A stretch of DNA of 64,000 nucleotides from Tetrastigma voinierianum (GCA_016808115.1 JAEQBH010009422.1:1-64000), one strand, 5' to 3'. Numbered from the stretch's first letter, positions 25,176-38,660 are shown. Program-made: numbers and translations. Notes: generated by a model not told the origin, from the sequence alone.

Positions 25176-28100
25176 GTTTTGGATGTAAAACTTAGATATT
25201 ATTAGATCAAAGTAGGAGTTTTCTTATCTTCCACTAGTTATGGTAAATTTTGGAACATGTAGGGAGGGCTGGCTGTTTGTGTATTTGGTTTTTTTTAAGG
25301 GCTTGCTTTCAGAATTTAGGCCTTTTTTTTTTTGTTATTTTCATAATTTATTTCTGATTTTTTTCTTTCTGAATAGAAAATATTTGGAATTGCAAAGTAT
25401 TTTAAAATATTTGCTTTCTATTCAGAAAAGCTAGATTTTAAACTGTACAATATATTTTAAATCCACATATAATATTTTAAAATATTTTAAAACAAGGAAA
25501 ATATTTAATTTTGGTTTCATCGATCTATTTTTCTAAATTATTAATTTTATATATTCTAGTTTGGTTACTTTTGTTTTAAATAAATTAAATAAGTTTTAAA
25601 AAATGATAATAATAAATTATTTATCATAATAATTCTATCATTTTAATTTTTTTGTAAATATGTTAATATGTTGTACCTATATCATAGGGGTATGTAAAAA
25701 CTTGTAAACCCTGAAAAAAAGGAAAATAGAATGTAATTTTTTGAAACCATTAAAACATGCATGATAACTTCAAATTAATTAAAACATGCAGAGAAATAAT
25801 AATTCTCTTTATTAAAACAAAAATGCTTCTTATGCATTAAGTTTACATACTTATGATAGTAATGAAACATGTCCACTATATAAATGTAATAAACTTTTTA
25901 CTAATATAACATATTTTTATCTCTTTATTTTAGACAAAACTATGTTATATTATGACGTAAGTCTATTATATTAGCATGTGCTTGGGGAATGTTACATTTT
26001 ATTGGAAGTATGTAAGCTCAACACATGGAGTGTGTATTTTTATTTATAAGGAGAGTTACTATTTCGTACATGTTTAATTAATTTAATGCTCTATGTTTTA
26101 ATTGTTTCAAATCTGCCTTCCATTTTTTTTTCTTTGGGCTTCTTCATAGCATGTTTACATAATAGTCTATATATTATACAAATATTTTTTATTTTATCAT
26201 AATAATAAAGTTATATCATTATTACACAAAATATAGATTTAAATTATTTTTCTTACTATATTTAAGATGTTGATTTTGAGCATAAAAATAATCAACTTAA
26301 TATTTAATAGATCTGATATTTTAAAGCAAAGCAATTTATCTTATTAACATTAAACATTCTCTATTAAATAAAAGTTGTTGATGGGTGTGCATGCAAAGTC
26401 ATACGATGTCTCACATTGTTTAGAAATGAGAAGACTTATGAGTATGTAAGAATGAATAACATTAAATTGGTATGATGATAGATTTTTTGGGAAAACGAAA
26501 AAACAAGCAGTGAAGGTTTAGGCACAAGTGGATGGAAATGGTTTAGGGGTTTCTGCTTAGTGGTATCGAGTTGGTTTATCTTGTGGTGTCATGGTTGAAA
26601 GTTGAGCGAATGGTGTGATGGCGATGAAGTACGCTGCGAGGTGGTGGTGCTTAGCGTAAGCGAGTGTCTGTCTGTGATAAAGATAAGGAAATCTTGGTTT
26701 GATGAAGTTGATGAAACTGTTAGAGGGAGGAGGATAGATTATTTGGCGGAACTGCTTGGGTCACAATATCATGCCGGTTATGAATAAAAATGCTTATAAG
26801 TATATAAGGATGGATAACATCCAATTGGTATGAGGAGAGGTTTGGTGAAACTTTGTTCGAGGGGAGGATTATTGGGTGTGTGTGCAAAGTTTATGATATG
26901 CCATGTCGGAGTTAGGAATGGGAAGAGCTTACAGTATAAAGGTAGATAACGTTCGATTGGTATAAAGCTTTTAGGCAAAACAATCTCGTAAAGGTTTGGT
27001 AAAGGGATATAATGTCGTCACAAATCATGAGTTATGATGGATCGGCAGATTACTACGATAGTTATTAGGCGTTAAGCGAAAAAAAAAAAAAAACGAACAA
27101 ACAAATGCCCCATAATTTCTAGTTAAGCTATTATAGTCAAAATCTATATTTGAAGAGGAAAGGATTATGACTTTGATATTTCCTCTTTTCTCTTGTTATT
27201 TGGTAATTCCACCATTTTCATTAGGTTGTAAATGAAGGTTGATGGGAAAGATCCATTAAAATTTTGTGACTATTGATGACCAATTTATTTGTTGATTTTT
27301 ATGTAAGAGTTGGGCTGGTAAGCTATTTATTTTGAATGGCCATTATATTTACTCATACCCACGGTTTGTTTTCGACTCTAGTTAGATACTCAAACGCGTT
27401 CCCAATATTTGAGGAGAAAATTGAATAAAATAAAAAGCAAAATATTTTATTAAAATGGAATATTTAGTTCATTTGAAATCAGAAAAAAAAAGTTTAAATT
27501 TAATAAACTTGGGAATTTTTAGTGATTTGGGCATTACATAATAATAATAATAATAATAATAATATCATATGACAGGCTAGGCTACATAGATTCTAGGTTC
27601 ATTTGAAGATGCCAGCGTGTGATCTTTAATGTGTAGTTGTGTCTTGCCAGTGCTTTTTCCCAATGAACATTGATTATTTGATTAATCATTCCCCAACTAC
27701 ATCAATTACGTTTCAACATTTATTATCAGAGACATTTATTTCATTTCCAACTTTCTCCCCAACATTTATTATTGACATATTTCATTATGATGGGAAGAGT
27801 TTTGAAAGGTTTAAGCTCGAGTTTTTATAAGAATAAAAAGCAATGATTAGCTCAGATTCATATATGAATATAGTAACCTTAAGTCAAGTTAACATAAGAA
27901 CAAAATAACACGATGATGAACTTGTCTAAATAAAAGCAGTAACATTTATCTTTCCGAGTTTTATAAGAAGCAGTAATAGAGGATGGCTGAGTCAGTATAA
28001 AACAGTAACAGTGATAAGGCTCAGTGCAAAATGATGTCGCTAAGGCTCAGTCTTTTATAAGAATGGAAATTAGCAATTGATGAGAACAAGTCGCTAAGAA

Positions 28101-29941
28101 TAGATCTTGATAATCATTATAAAAACAGAAGAGTAACAGTGATGTAATGCTAAAGAAAAATTTGATAGAAGAAATAATTGGGTATTAACTAATTTTGAAT
28201 TTAGATTTTAATTAGAAACATGATGTCATTTTCTTCTTCTTTATAGAGTATCTAAGTTTCTTTTCTCATTTATTCAACAAGCCTTTCTATGACAAATGAT
28301 GGGTTTATTAATATGCAAGTTATGATTAAAAGTTGGAAAAAGGCAACTAAAGTTTCACGTTTTTGTTATCCCAATGTGAAATAGAAAGAAAATAGAAAAG
28401 AGAAAAATGAAGAGGAAAATAAAAAAGTATGTTTAAATTTAATAAATTATTTGATATGTTAATTCAAATTCTATATGTTGTTTATCTTTATTATAAAATG
28501 ACTAAAAAAAATTTAAAATATATAAAATTTTGATTATTTTTATGGTAAAAAGCAAAATATGAAATTATTTTTATTTTTTATGAAAATTGAAGGAAAAGAA
28601 CATTAGGGAGAAAATAAAAAAATAGGTTTAGAATTTAATAAATTAATTTTATTTGATTATTATTCATTTTATTTTAGCTCATTTTATTATATTTAGTTTT
28701 TCTTTGATATTTTATATGATGAAACTAAAAACTTACAAAAAATCGTTCCACAAATATTTTCTTTTTCCTTGTTGCTTTAAACTCTCATTCCATTCACTTA
28801 ATTGTATAAATGAATTCCACTAACTATTTAGAATAAAATAGTAATTTTGTATAGATTAAAAAAGATCCCAGTATTGATAAAAGAAAATATTGTGATTTAT
28901 AAAATAAAAATATTCAAATACCTAGTTTAGTTGATAAATCATTGAATTTAGATTTGATGTAATGAAGCGATTTATTATATTATATGAAAGCAGTAAATTA
29001 TGAACATTACCATACCATCATGTAGATTTGGTTTAAAGACATTAAATAACTCTATATTTATAGATTTATCCACAAGCGTGTTTTTCCTTGAAAATAATTT
29101 ATTTTGGATGAAAATATCCTTCTCCATTTTATATATTTCATTATATCTATTAACAAAAGGTCATTTTATAAATGATATTTTTGTCCAAATAAACATTGAA
29201 GAAGAATCAAAATTGGTTTCAAAACATCTTTTAATGGAATCACCCATTTGATGCTTATTGGTTGTAAATTTTTAATAAACTCCTCTGATACATAATATTT
29301 TACCCACAATGACAAATAATTCCCCGGTCAATGGAAGTCAAGAAGGAGATGAATGGAATAAATAGGACAAGTGTTCGGAAAAGAGACACAGGACACTGTC
29401 CGTGATCCCTGCCACGCCTACAATCTCAATCCACCATTCACACTTCCCTCCTCTTCTGCCTCTCTTTTCAATCCAAAATTGCTTTTTTTGCTTCTGACCA
29501 ATATTGCAGAGAGAAAAAGAAAAATGATGAAAATGGTGGTGGATGCAGCACCACCTTCTTTATCACGCCATATTGTTGAAAGCAATACTGCAGCTGTAAT
29601 GCCTCTCTTTGTTTTGTTTTCAATTCAGAACCAATCAAATTTGTTCTGGGAACTTTGTCTTTGTGTTCCTTGTCACCGTCTAGTTCAGTTCTGATTTCTT
29701 GCTACCGCCATATGGTTGCAGCTACTATGATCATCTTCTGTCTTCCCTGCATTGCATATTTCTGTATCAGTAATACTGTAGTTTGAGTTGAGTTTCTCGG
29801 ACTAATTCCGCCATTTAGGTTGGTGAGTCGCTTCCTTTTTCTCTCAAACTCTCTTCCCCACGAGGTGGGTTTCTTCTTGGATTCTCTGTTTTCTACTTCC
29901 AGTTTTTATCTTCCACTTTCTTTTCTATTCCCCCTTCCCAA
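25176..29941. other. AT-rich intergenic DNA with relic repeats, no gene seen
   Basis: Mostly AT-rich. A (TAA)n microsatellite lies at about 27538-27564. The stretch 27900-28150 has short recurrent phrases (aaggctcagt, cagtaacagtgat). Frames at 29371-29694 and 29820-29940 precede the receptor-kinase start and may be its promoter or leader. No domain is recognisable in them. Confidence 0.45.
26382..26995. repeat. Three partial direct copies of an LTR-like sequence
   Basis: About 26382-26490, 26775-26860 and 26863-26995 share the order: gggtgtg(c/t)(a/g)tgcaaag, an imperfect tcccacat(tg)-type phrase, gaag(a)(c/g)(c/t)ttat, then ggatgaataac or ggtagataac, then attggtat(g/a). This layout resembles the ends of plant LTR elements. 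No PBS, PPT or pol sequence was found between the copies. Confidence 0.5.
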
Positions 29942-32900
29942 ATGGGACTTTGCTGTTTTTCTTGGTTATGTTGTTCTAGATTGCATGTGTTTGTTTCACA
30001 TGTTTGGTTTTAAGCTCTACGATGGGAAGGCTCTAATGGCTCTCAAAAGAAATGGGTAGTGCCCAGATTCATGGAAGAGCTGGAACTCATTCCACCCATG
30101 TTTGCAGGTTGGAGTTTCATGTGATGAAGCCCCATTTGTGGTTTCTCTCAATAATTTCTCCGGTTTGGGAATCTCAATGTTTGGGTCCGGAGATTGCAGA
30201 TTTGAACGCGCTTGACCGGTGTTGATTTCAGCTATAATGGTTTCTCGGTCAATTCCAAGCGGAGTTTGGAAATTGTAGCCTTCTGGTGAATTTAGACCTG
30301 TCTGGGAATAGTTTTGTAGGTGAAATACCCCAAAATTTGGACAGTTTAGGAAGTTAGAATATCTGAACTTGTGGAATGATTCATTGACTGGTTCAGTCCT
30401 GGATCCTTGTTTCGGATTCCACATTTGGCAATGCTTTACCTGAATTCAAACAAACTCAATGATGGTTCGATCTGAATGTTGGAAACTAACTACTCCAGAT
30501 GATAGCCTATGGTTGTGATAATCAATTGTCTGTGACCCTGTCCATCTTCCATTGGAAATTAGTGAATTGGAGGAGCTTTACTTGATCTCTCATTAATTTT
30601 TGGGGTTTTCCTGAAAGTCTAAACAATCTTCAGAACCTAGTTTAGTATTTAGATGTGAGCAATAACAATCTAGAGGTAAAATTCCTTTAGGTTCAGGCAA
30701 TTTGTGAGAAGAAATTGGATACACCTTGGTTTTGTCCATGAATGATTTGAAATTCCTCCAAGGTTTGAGCAATTGTACTGGCTTATCACAGTTTGCTGCT
30801 CTGAGCAACAGGTTATCAGGTGGTATTCCATCTTCCATTGGTGTTGCTATAAGCTCTACCTTTTGTACCTCTCCTGAGAAGCCAGTTTTCAGGAAAGATG
30901 CATCCTGATATTGGGCAGTGCAAGTCCTTGAGAAGCTGCATTTATACTCAAACCAACAGAGGAAATCCAAGTGGTGGGAAGTTGAATGAGATTACAGACA
31001 CTTCGTTTATTCAACAACCGGTTAACTGGTGAGATCACTACTAGTCTTTGGAAGATTCCAAGCCTTGAGATTGTTCTTGTGTACATGCTGATCTTTCAGA
31101 GAATTGCCTCTTGAATAACTTGAGCTCAAGCACCTGAAGAACATCTCCTTATTCAACAATCGGTTCTCTGGCATCATACCTCAAGGTTTGGGTATCAACA
31201 GTAGTTTGGTGCAGTTGGATTTTACAAATAATAAGTTCACTGGTGAAATCCCGCAAAGTATTTGCTTTAGTAAACGACTGAGCGTGCTGATTATGGGACT
31301 GAATCTACTTCAAGGCAGTATCCCTTCTGATGTAGGAAGCTGTTCATCTTTGAGGAGATTGATTCTTAGGAAGAATAATCTAACAGGTATGATTCCCAAT
31401 TTTGAAAAAAATCCTAACCTTTTGTTGTTGGACCTCAGCGAAAATAGCATCAATGGAACAATTCCATTAAGCTTGGGGGAGAACTGTACTAATCTCACCT
31501 CCATCAACTTGTCGATGAACAGGCTTTCAGGACTAATACCCGAGAGCTGAAACTCAATGTTCTTCAGGATTTGGATCTTTCTCATAATAGTTTAGGAGAG
31601 TCCATTGCCATCCCCTAACTTCATAAACTGTAAGAATTTATTTAAATTTGATGTGAGGTTTAGTTACTGAATGGCTCATTCCCATCAAGTCTAAGGAGCT
31701 TAAAAAATTTGTCAGTTTTGGTTTTGAGGGAGAATCGTTTTACTGGGGGTATTCCATCTTTCTTGTCTGAACTACAATTTCTCTCAGAACTACAGCTTGG
31801 TGGAAACATTTTTGCAGGAAATATTCCTTCATCAATTGGAATGTTGCAAAATCTAATCTATTCATTGAATATCAGTCATAACAGATTGACAGGTTCACTC
31901 CCATCGGAGTTCAGGAAGGTTGTCATGCTAGAGCGATTGGATATATCTCCTACAATAATCTTTCAGGAACTTTATCAGCTCTTGATGGACTCCATTCTTT
32001 GGTCATGATTGATGTTTCATACAATCTTTTCAATGGTCCTGTTCCGGAAACTCTACTGAATTTTTTGAATTCATCTCCATCATCTCTTCAGGGCAATCCT
32101 GACCTTTGTGTCAACTGTCCCCAAACTGGTGGCTTAACTTGCATCCAGAATCGGAATTTCAAAGAATGTGAGCATAACTCAAGCAACCAGAGAGCTCTTG
32201 GAAAATCTGAAATTGCGTCGGTAGCTCTTGCATCATTGCTCTCGGTTCTTGTGCTCGTTGGACTTATGTTTCTCTGGTTCAAAAGAACAAAACAGGAAGA
32301 CAAGAAGATCACTGCTGAAGAGGGTTCATCTTCTCTCCTCAACAAAGTGATAGAAGCTACTGAGAATCTCAATGAATCCTATATCATTGGAAAAGGAGCC
32401 CATGGAACCGTTTATAAGGCTTCGTTAGGTCCATATGATCATTATGCCTTAAAAACTCTGTGTTTGCAGAAGCACAGGAGGAAGTACAACCATGGTTAGA
32501 GAAATTCAAACAGTTGGAAAGATCAGACACCGGAATTTGGTCAAGTTGGAAGATTTCTGGATAAGAAAGGATTGTGGCTTTATCTTGTACAGGTACATGG
32601 AAAATGGAAGCCTTCATGATGTTTTGCATGAGATGAATCCCCTGCCATTTTTGACATGGGATGTTCGCTACAAGATAGCAATTGGAATAGCCCATGGATT
32701 GGCATATCTGCACCATGACTGTGATCCTGCAATTGTACATCGAGATGTGAAACCGAAGAACATACTTCTAGACTCAGATATGGAGCCTCATATCTCTGAT
32801 TTTGGTATTGCTAAGCTGCTGGATCAGTCCTCTGCTTTGTCGTCATCTATCTCAGTTGCGGGTACAATCGGATATATTGCACCAGGTAATCTTTGTTCAT

Positions 32901-33354
32901 TTATTGTCGATTTATTGTTGTTTTGGCCCCTTCTTTCTCTATTTATTTTATGTTTTTAATTTTAAGATTAAATTTGACTTTGTCATGTAACAGAGAATGC
33001 ATTACAACAACAAGAGCAAAGAGTCTGATGTGTATAGCTTTGGGGATTTGTCCTGCCCAGACTGGTGCAGAAAAGCCTAGACCCTTCATTTTATGGAGGG
33101 GAAACCGACGCATCGTGGGGTGGGTTCCAAAGTCTATTTGGAGGAACTTGGAAGGAGTTGATGGAAATTGTTGACCCAAGCCTTCAGGAGGAATTTATAG
33201 ATCCAAATATCTCATGGATCAAGTGGTTTTGTGTTCTTTTGGTGGCTTTAGATGTGTGTACTCAAAGGCAAACAAGAGGCCTACAATGAGAGATGTTGTT
33301 AATCAGTTAGCAGATGCAAATGCTCCTGCCAGATGCAAAAACAGCGAGTTTTAA
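29942..33354 (+). pseudogene. PEPR-type LRR receptor-like kinase, frame-disrupted
   Basis: Plasma-membrane receptor kinase of LRR class XI, the family that includes PEPR1/PEPR2, which perceive plant elicitor (Pep) peptides in immunity. The ATG at 29942 begins a short hydrophobic, signal-peptide-like stretch followed by DGKALMALK, the usual start of the mature part. The ectodomain (about 30050-32080) holds many LRRs; intact ones read SLVQLDFTNNKFTGEIPQSI and LLLLDLSENSINGTIPLSL. A transmembrane segment lies near 32215-32280. The kinase shows IGKGAHGTVYKA, YALK, HRDVKPKNILL (an RD kinase) and SDFGIAKLL. An intron at 32886-32993 splits the GYIAPEN activation-segment end. The frame is broken repeatedly: around 30055-30900, near 31550, near 31960, just after YALK, and in the C-lobe after 33000. 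It ends in NAPARCKNS plus a stop. Either a decayed paralogue or an assembly with indel errors. Confidence 0.85.
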
Positions 33355-33865
33355 TACCCCATTTGGTTGTGCTCACTGGTAACACCCCTTCTTTTTTTTC
33401 GTCTATTTTTACTTGTTTTGAGTGAAGTACTGCTCGATTATGTTGTGTTTATGATTGTCTTCTTTTCGTTTCCATACTCTTTTGTGTTCTTCATCTGCAC
33501 TCAAAACATCCTTACTATTGAATTAGTTGCAGCTCCAAGAAAAATAGAGACCAGAAGATATTGTTAATTATCAATGGATTCATGTTTATTGAATGATTGC
33601 TGCTTTCATTAGTATATTTGATTTGTAAATTGCACTATGCTCAATTTAATTCTAATGAATCCAAATTATCTAGCTCGCCGATCTAATTGAACCAACATGA
33701 TGGTGGACCCTTATGACATTTTTTCTTATATGGTTGATCTTTTATTTTCTATAGCCACTAAATGAGAAGCGAAATGGATAGATGGAGTTTGCTTCTGGAT
33801 TTTCGGTTTCTGGGCAAGTATATTTATTCTTTTTCCATATCAGAAAACTTATGTGGGGCGGGGAA
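33355..33865. other. Receptor-kinase 3' flank, nothing recognised
   Basis: About 500 bp between the receptor-kinase stop and the left LTR of the gypsy element. It probably includes the 3' UTR. The frame at 33367-33567 is T-rich and has no motif. Confidence 0.4.
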
Positions 33866-35842
33866 TGATGCGATGGTGTGGGCCGAAATTCCCGATTTAC
33901 GGAATAAGAGCGAAAATACGTATTCGATTAAATTGTAATTTCGGTTAAAAATCAGAGATTTATTCTCTGAATCTGGGATGGCCAGCGGTTACGCCCCGTT
34001 GGAATGGAATGCCATGAATCCCAGTTGTAGCGTAAATTCGTAATATTCCGAGACAGTCGGAATTTACACGTTTTCCAAGGCATCACGTTTCGAGTGCCGT
34101 AAAACGATTTTCGATCTGACGAAAGTCACACATAACAAGTACTCATGTACCATAAGTGGTATGAGTAGATAAATGATGAAAATGGACTGCCGAAATAGAG
34201 CCGAATGTCAAAACTGGGAAAAGAAGGGACGTAAATGTCATTTTTGGAATGTTAATGAGCTAAATGACAAAAGAGCAAATAGTGCTCATCTTCTTCCTCA
34301 AATGGGAGACAAAAAAAGGGGAAATGAAAGAGGAGATGCAGTAGCTCCAGATTTTGGGAGATTTTTAGAGAGAGCACTACTCTCTAGAAATACACGCGGT
34401 CGGCCGTCAGCGGTCTTCGGAACTGAAAATCAAAACTACTCTCTGAGTGGGCTTCGTGGAGTGCAGATTTGAGAGTTTCTTCAAACTCCCCTTGAGGTGA
34501 AGTTTCTCCACTCTTGGTTTGTCCTCTTTTAAATACTTTCTGAAATGTTTGAGGGCGATTGAGGCGGTTTAATCGGTCCCTGAGCAGGGCCAGAATTGAT
34601 ATAATTTTGAGTACCCATTGGAGCGTTGCATTGGCGCCACGGCTGATTGGGTTGTCAAATATGGGTGATTGGTATTAATCATGGATTGATTTGGATAGTA
34701 GGAATGGCGAGTGAAACCGAGGTTCACTAAGTGAGCAAGCGTTTTTAATGATTCAGGGAATAGTAAGCGAGGGTTTGCTATTCTGGAATGATCTTCTCAA
34801 AATACTATTTGTGTGAATATATGTTTAGTAAGTGATTTAAATTAAATTGCTCGTGTTTGATCATTAGTCCCAGTGAGCTAATTTTGATGTATGATGGTAA
34901 AATTACGTAACATGATTGTGTGATTTGAATTATGCGGTATATTCATGTTTATATATTTGCATGTGATTAGAGGCGCTGTTGGAGCGGCATACATGCATTC
35001 CATATGCAGCGGAACACCTAGGATTATAGGAGTGAGTGCATGAGATGGGTCTGAGAAAGCCGCGGGTTCGGAGGTTGTCTAAAGCATTAGTTATCGGATC
35101 AGTCAAATTTAAAATATCCAATCGTCGGACGTGATTGATATTCATTGGAGGGTAGTCAGCAATAATATATCAATCGTCGGACGGCCCGATTGATATATAT
35201 ATATATACATCGGAGGTTGAATCACGCTAATAAAAGCAAATGAATTCTCATCTGAGGCTTAGGCGGGTGTGAGAGAGTCGATGAGGACTTGGGATACGGT
35301 TGGTCGTGTAGGCGTTGAGTAGGATCGTCGTTTGCTTGAATGTGTTTACTGGAACATTGCTAGCGCACTTAGGTGGTGAAGTAGCCCGCAGGGCGATTCT
35401 CCTGCGAGCTTTTAGCTCACCGGGTCGTGGGACCTCTCTGCTTCACAGTCTACGAGGGCGTGCGAGGGACGGCTATCTAGAAGTGAGATTAGAAAAGCGG
35501 ATTGGCCTTTGGCTTTGACGATATTTACATGTATTAGAATTTAAGTATTTTAATATATGTTGTATAAGAGTAAAACCTTTGAACTCTTGTAACTATTGGG
35601 TATATAGTTGGATTCATAGTTGGTATGTATTTTGAGTATTGTTTATGGCGAGTAGTGGTATTACTAAATGTGATTGGATTATATTGCCTTTGTTGGGACG
35701 GGATATGCATGTCTTGTATTTGGGTAAGAACCGTCTGAAAGGCTCTGAATTACACAGTGGCGTCGGGTAACCCGGACATCCACTTGTATTCCGCGAGGGT
35801 TGACGGGTGGTCAACGGACCCCACGGAAATGGGGCGTCGACA
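33866..35842 (+). repeat. Left (5') LTR of the Tekay-like element
   Basis: It matches 41042-42971 throughout. Anchor pairs are gataaatgatgaaaatgga (34167 and 41322) and ggcatacatgcattccatat (34988 and 42131). It starts with TG and ends near gtcgaca. The copies differ by many small indels and substitutions, so the insertion is not young, unless the indels are sequence errors. An internal cluster at about 35100-35225 repeats tcgtcggacg with gattgatat and atcggagg. Confidence 0.85.
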
Positions 35843-36594
35843 GTGTCAGGAAAGCGGTATCTGATACAGGGAGCTCGGGTTGGGTATCCTCTGCTTAGGT
35901 GGTTTGATGTGGGTATAGGTATATGAAACCTATAGATTGAGGATTTGGGGCCCAGGCCTTAGTTGAGTAAGAACATCACCACTAGGTGTGGATTCGATGT
36001 TCGGTTTAAATGCATGAGATTACTACAGAAAATCAGGTAGCCCAGGACACTACATGCATGTGTTGATGTTTGTGTGATTTGGTGAGTGTGTATGATGGTG
36101 TGTATGCCATGTTTTATGTGTGTTGTGGAATATTTGTGTGCTTAAGTGGTTAGCACATAGGTGTTGGAATATGTTTGGGAGTTTTTACGGTGTGTAAAAA
36201 AAAAAAAAAAAAAACTGGAACAAAGAGAATAAATGAAAATAAATTGGAAAAATTTATTGGTTTAGAGGTGAAGAAATTTAATTTTAAGGTTTAACAGTGT
36301 AAAACTGAAGAAAATTAAATAAAATAAATTTACAAAATTTGGGTTGTTGGAAAAATGAGAAGGAAATATTAAAGCAAAGAAAATAAATTTTTTTAAATTT
36401 ATTTGGTTATAAGGAGGAGAAAATAATTTTCTCGAATTTTCTGTAGTAAAATTGAAAAAATGGAAGAAAATAGAATTTTTATAAATTTATTTGAGTGGAA
36501 AAAATTTTAGTGAAAAAGCAGAAGGTGCCAATTCTTTGAAATAAAGAAAAAAAATAATTATAATGAAAAACGGAAAAAAAATATGGTCTGAAAT

Positions 36595-36850
36595 GCGGAA
36601 GAGAAATTTCTGCGCGCCCGTTTGTATTGCAAGGGTCTGGTGTATTGCGAGAAAAAGAAAGAGATTTGAGGGCTGGTGTATTGCGATACAATATTTTGTA
36701 TTGTGTGGGAAGCTGTGTAGGCTGGTTGCGATTGGGTCTGTTTGTATTGCGAGAGCGATGATTTTGTAGAAATTTGTATTGTCTGAGTTTACGGGAGAAG
36801 AATTTGGAAAGGTTGGAAATTGTATGACACACCTCGGTGTATTGCGTGAA
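36595..36850 (+). repeat. GTATTG-rich leader repeat in the gypsy element
   Basis: Seven occurrences of gtattg, mostly gtattgcga, gtattgcaa, gtattgtgt or gtattgcgt, within about 260 bp between the left LTR and gag. Spacing is irregular (about 20-75 bp). It sits just before an unusually GC-rich block. Confidence 0.7.
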
Positions 36851-36894
36851 GCAGCGGTACGGAGGCCTGTGCGTCTGAGTGCCAGCCAGTATGC

Positions 36895-37110
36895 GATACG
36901 GCCCGGGGCGCGCGAGCGGCGGGAGTCTTGGGGGGCGCGCGACGGCAGGGACGCGGACGGCGTGCGGGAGCTTGCGACGGGCGCCTTGGCGGCTGGCGGC
37001 GTGCGCTTCTTTGAGCCTGACGGGCTTGGGCTCGGCGGCCAGGCGGCGGCCGTGGCGCGCGGGGGCTCGTGGGACGCAGCGACTGGGCGTGCGTGCGCAT
37101 GGTGGAGCAT
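36895..37110. other. GC-rich block inside the gypsy leader
   Basis: About 210 bp dominated by gcg/cgg/ggc (for example ggggcgcgcgacggcaggga), in a window otherwise strongly AT-rich. Long frames on both strands here are a by-product of few A/T stop codons, not evidence for a protein. It lies in the untranslated leader of the retroelement. Confidence 0.7.
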
Positions 37111-37959
37111 GTTGGGTTTGGGTGTGGACGAGTTTAGGTTTTGGTGAACGGCTCGATTCGTCGATTTTGAGCGATTTTATTCGATCTTGTTCTAGTCAAT
37201 TTTGAGAGGAAAAAATTTTTAGAAATTTTTTTTTTTTATTAAATTAAATAAAATCAAAATCAAATCAAATATTTGATAAAATTTTGAAAAATAAAATTTT
37301 CAAAAATAAAATTTTTTGAAAATAAAATTTTATTGAAAACAATATTTTAAATGCAAAATTAGTTGCGTATACTGCGAGTTATGTGTATGATTAGTGTCTG
37401 GAACTGTGTTTATGCGTAGAGATCTTGTGTTGTATTTAACTACCATTTGAAATTGTGATTGCGGTAGTTGCGTAGGGAAACTATATGCGTGGTGTAATGT
37501 GTATAGAAAAAGAGTAAATGCTAAGGTTAGGAGCCTGGACCTTAGGAGATTTGGATCTTGAAATGAGATAAGAACTCAGAACCTTATTGAATTAAATAAA
37601 TTGAGTGGTTGGAATTTAGCACCACTTAGGAAATGAACGGGTCAGTTCATGGTTGTAAGTCTATTAGTAATTGGCATGTGCATTGCTAGTTAGACTGAAA
37701 TGAAAATTACATGAATCTTGTTACCATTAGACATATGTAGATGACTAGTAGAGGGCGAGGGCGTGAAACGATCCACGGAGACGCTGAGTCGAGCACAGCA
37801 GACATTTGACCCGACCTTGTATTTGATCGGTGAGCCTTTGTTGAGGGTGTAGGTATTACAGCCGAATGCTATCATACGGCGGGTATAGCGGATAAACGGG
37901 AAGATCTAGTAACACCGAGAGGGTTTAGGGCAGCATCATCCTCAGAGCAACCGCGGGGA

Positions 37960-38660
37960 GGAAGTCCGATGTTGGCCGACCATTGGTTTATGCGGATCGA
38001 GAAGGTGTTAGAGGCCCGTAGGAGGTTACCTCGACGCGGCCAGGGATGGGCAAATGCGTTCCTAGGCCCAGAGAGCGAGGCCCCAATATGGTGGAAATGG
38101 GCGAGGACCTTTAGAGACCTTAGAGGGAGCTAGTTGTATGTGAATTCTCCCAGGGATTAGGGCGAGAATAGGGATGATATGTCGAAGTTGCAGTTGGAAT
38201 CTCGGGACTACACTCCACGGTAGACACGAGGATCATGGACTATGTCGAGTTGATGTCATCCACAGGGATGGATTGGCGGCGACTTACGGATCGTTATCGT
38301 CGTGAGCGTAGGAGGTTCTGCTATGCGCGGGGCAGGGCCCTCGTATGGTATTTCGGGGTGAAGCATGACATTTGCCCCCGAGCCGGTATGCGAGTCAAGT
38401 GTCGAGGGCGGTTCGCGCGGGTTGGCTAAACCTACTGAAAGGGCGAAGAGGCAGGACTTAGATGCACCTGATTGGTTTGCGAATATGTGGATGTTTTTGG
38501 ATAATTATCACAAGATTCTCTCACATGGGGATGTAGACTTCGGTATTGAGGTTACACCACGGTATTTCACCCATCTCTATATTTCCATAGGATGGCAGGT
38601 TGAGTTAGGAACTTCGAGTCCGGCCTACGGGAGCCTCTTTGAATGAGAGTTCGTTAAACC
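37960..38660 (+). pseudogene. Gypsy gag N-part and start of RT, broken
   Basis: From 37965 the translation reads ADHWFMRIEKVLEA and, after a gap, PIWWKWARTFRDL, characteristic of Tekay-type gag. From about 38500 it changes to a DVDFGIEVTP-like segment and the 'PISI' proline region that precede the RT fingers in Ty3/gypsy pol. Protease is not recognisable between them. Several frameshifts are present. Confidence 0.6.

Noticed and set aside
29371..29694. A 107-residue frame upstream of the receptor kinase, as a separate gene
   Set aside because: No recognised domain, low-complexity Ser/Leu content, and a position consistent with a promoter or leader of the kinase gene.
36487..37205. Long overlapping open frames on both strands (up to 207 residues)
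   Set aside because: They coincide with the GC-rich block, where stop codons are rare. The peptides are Arg/Ala/Pro/Gly-rich with no domain, and the region is retroelement leader.
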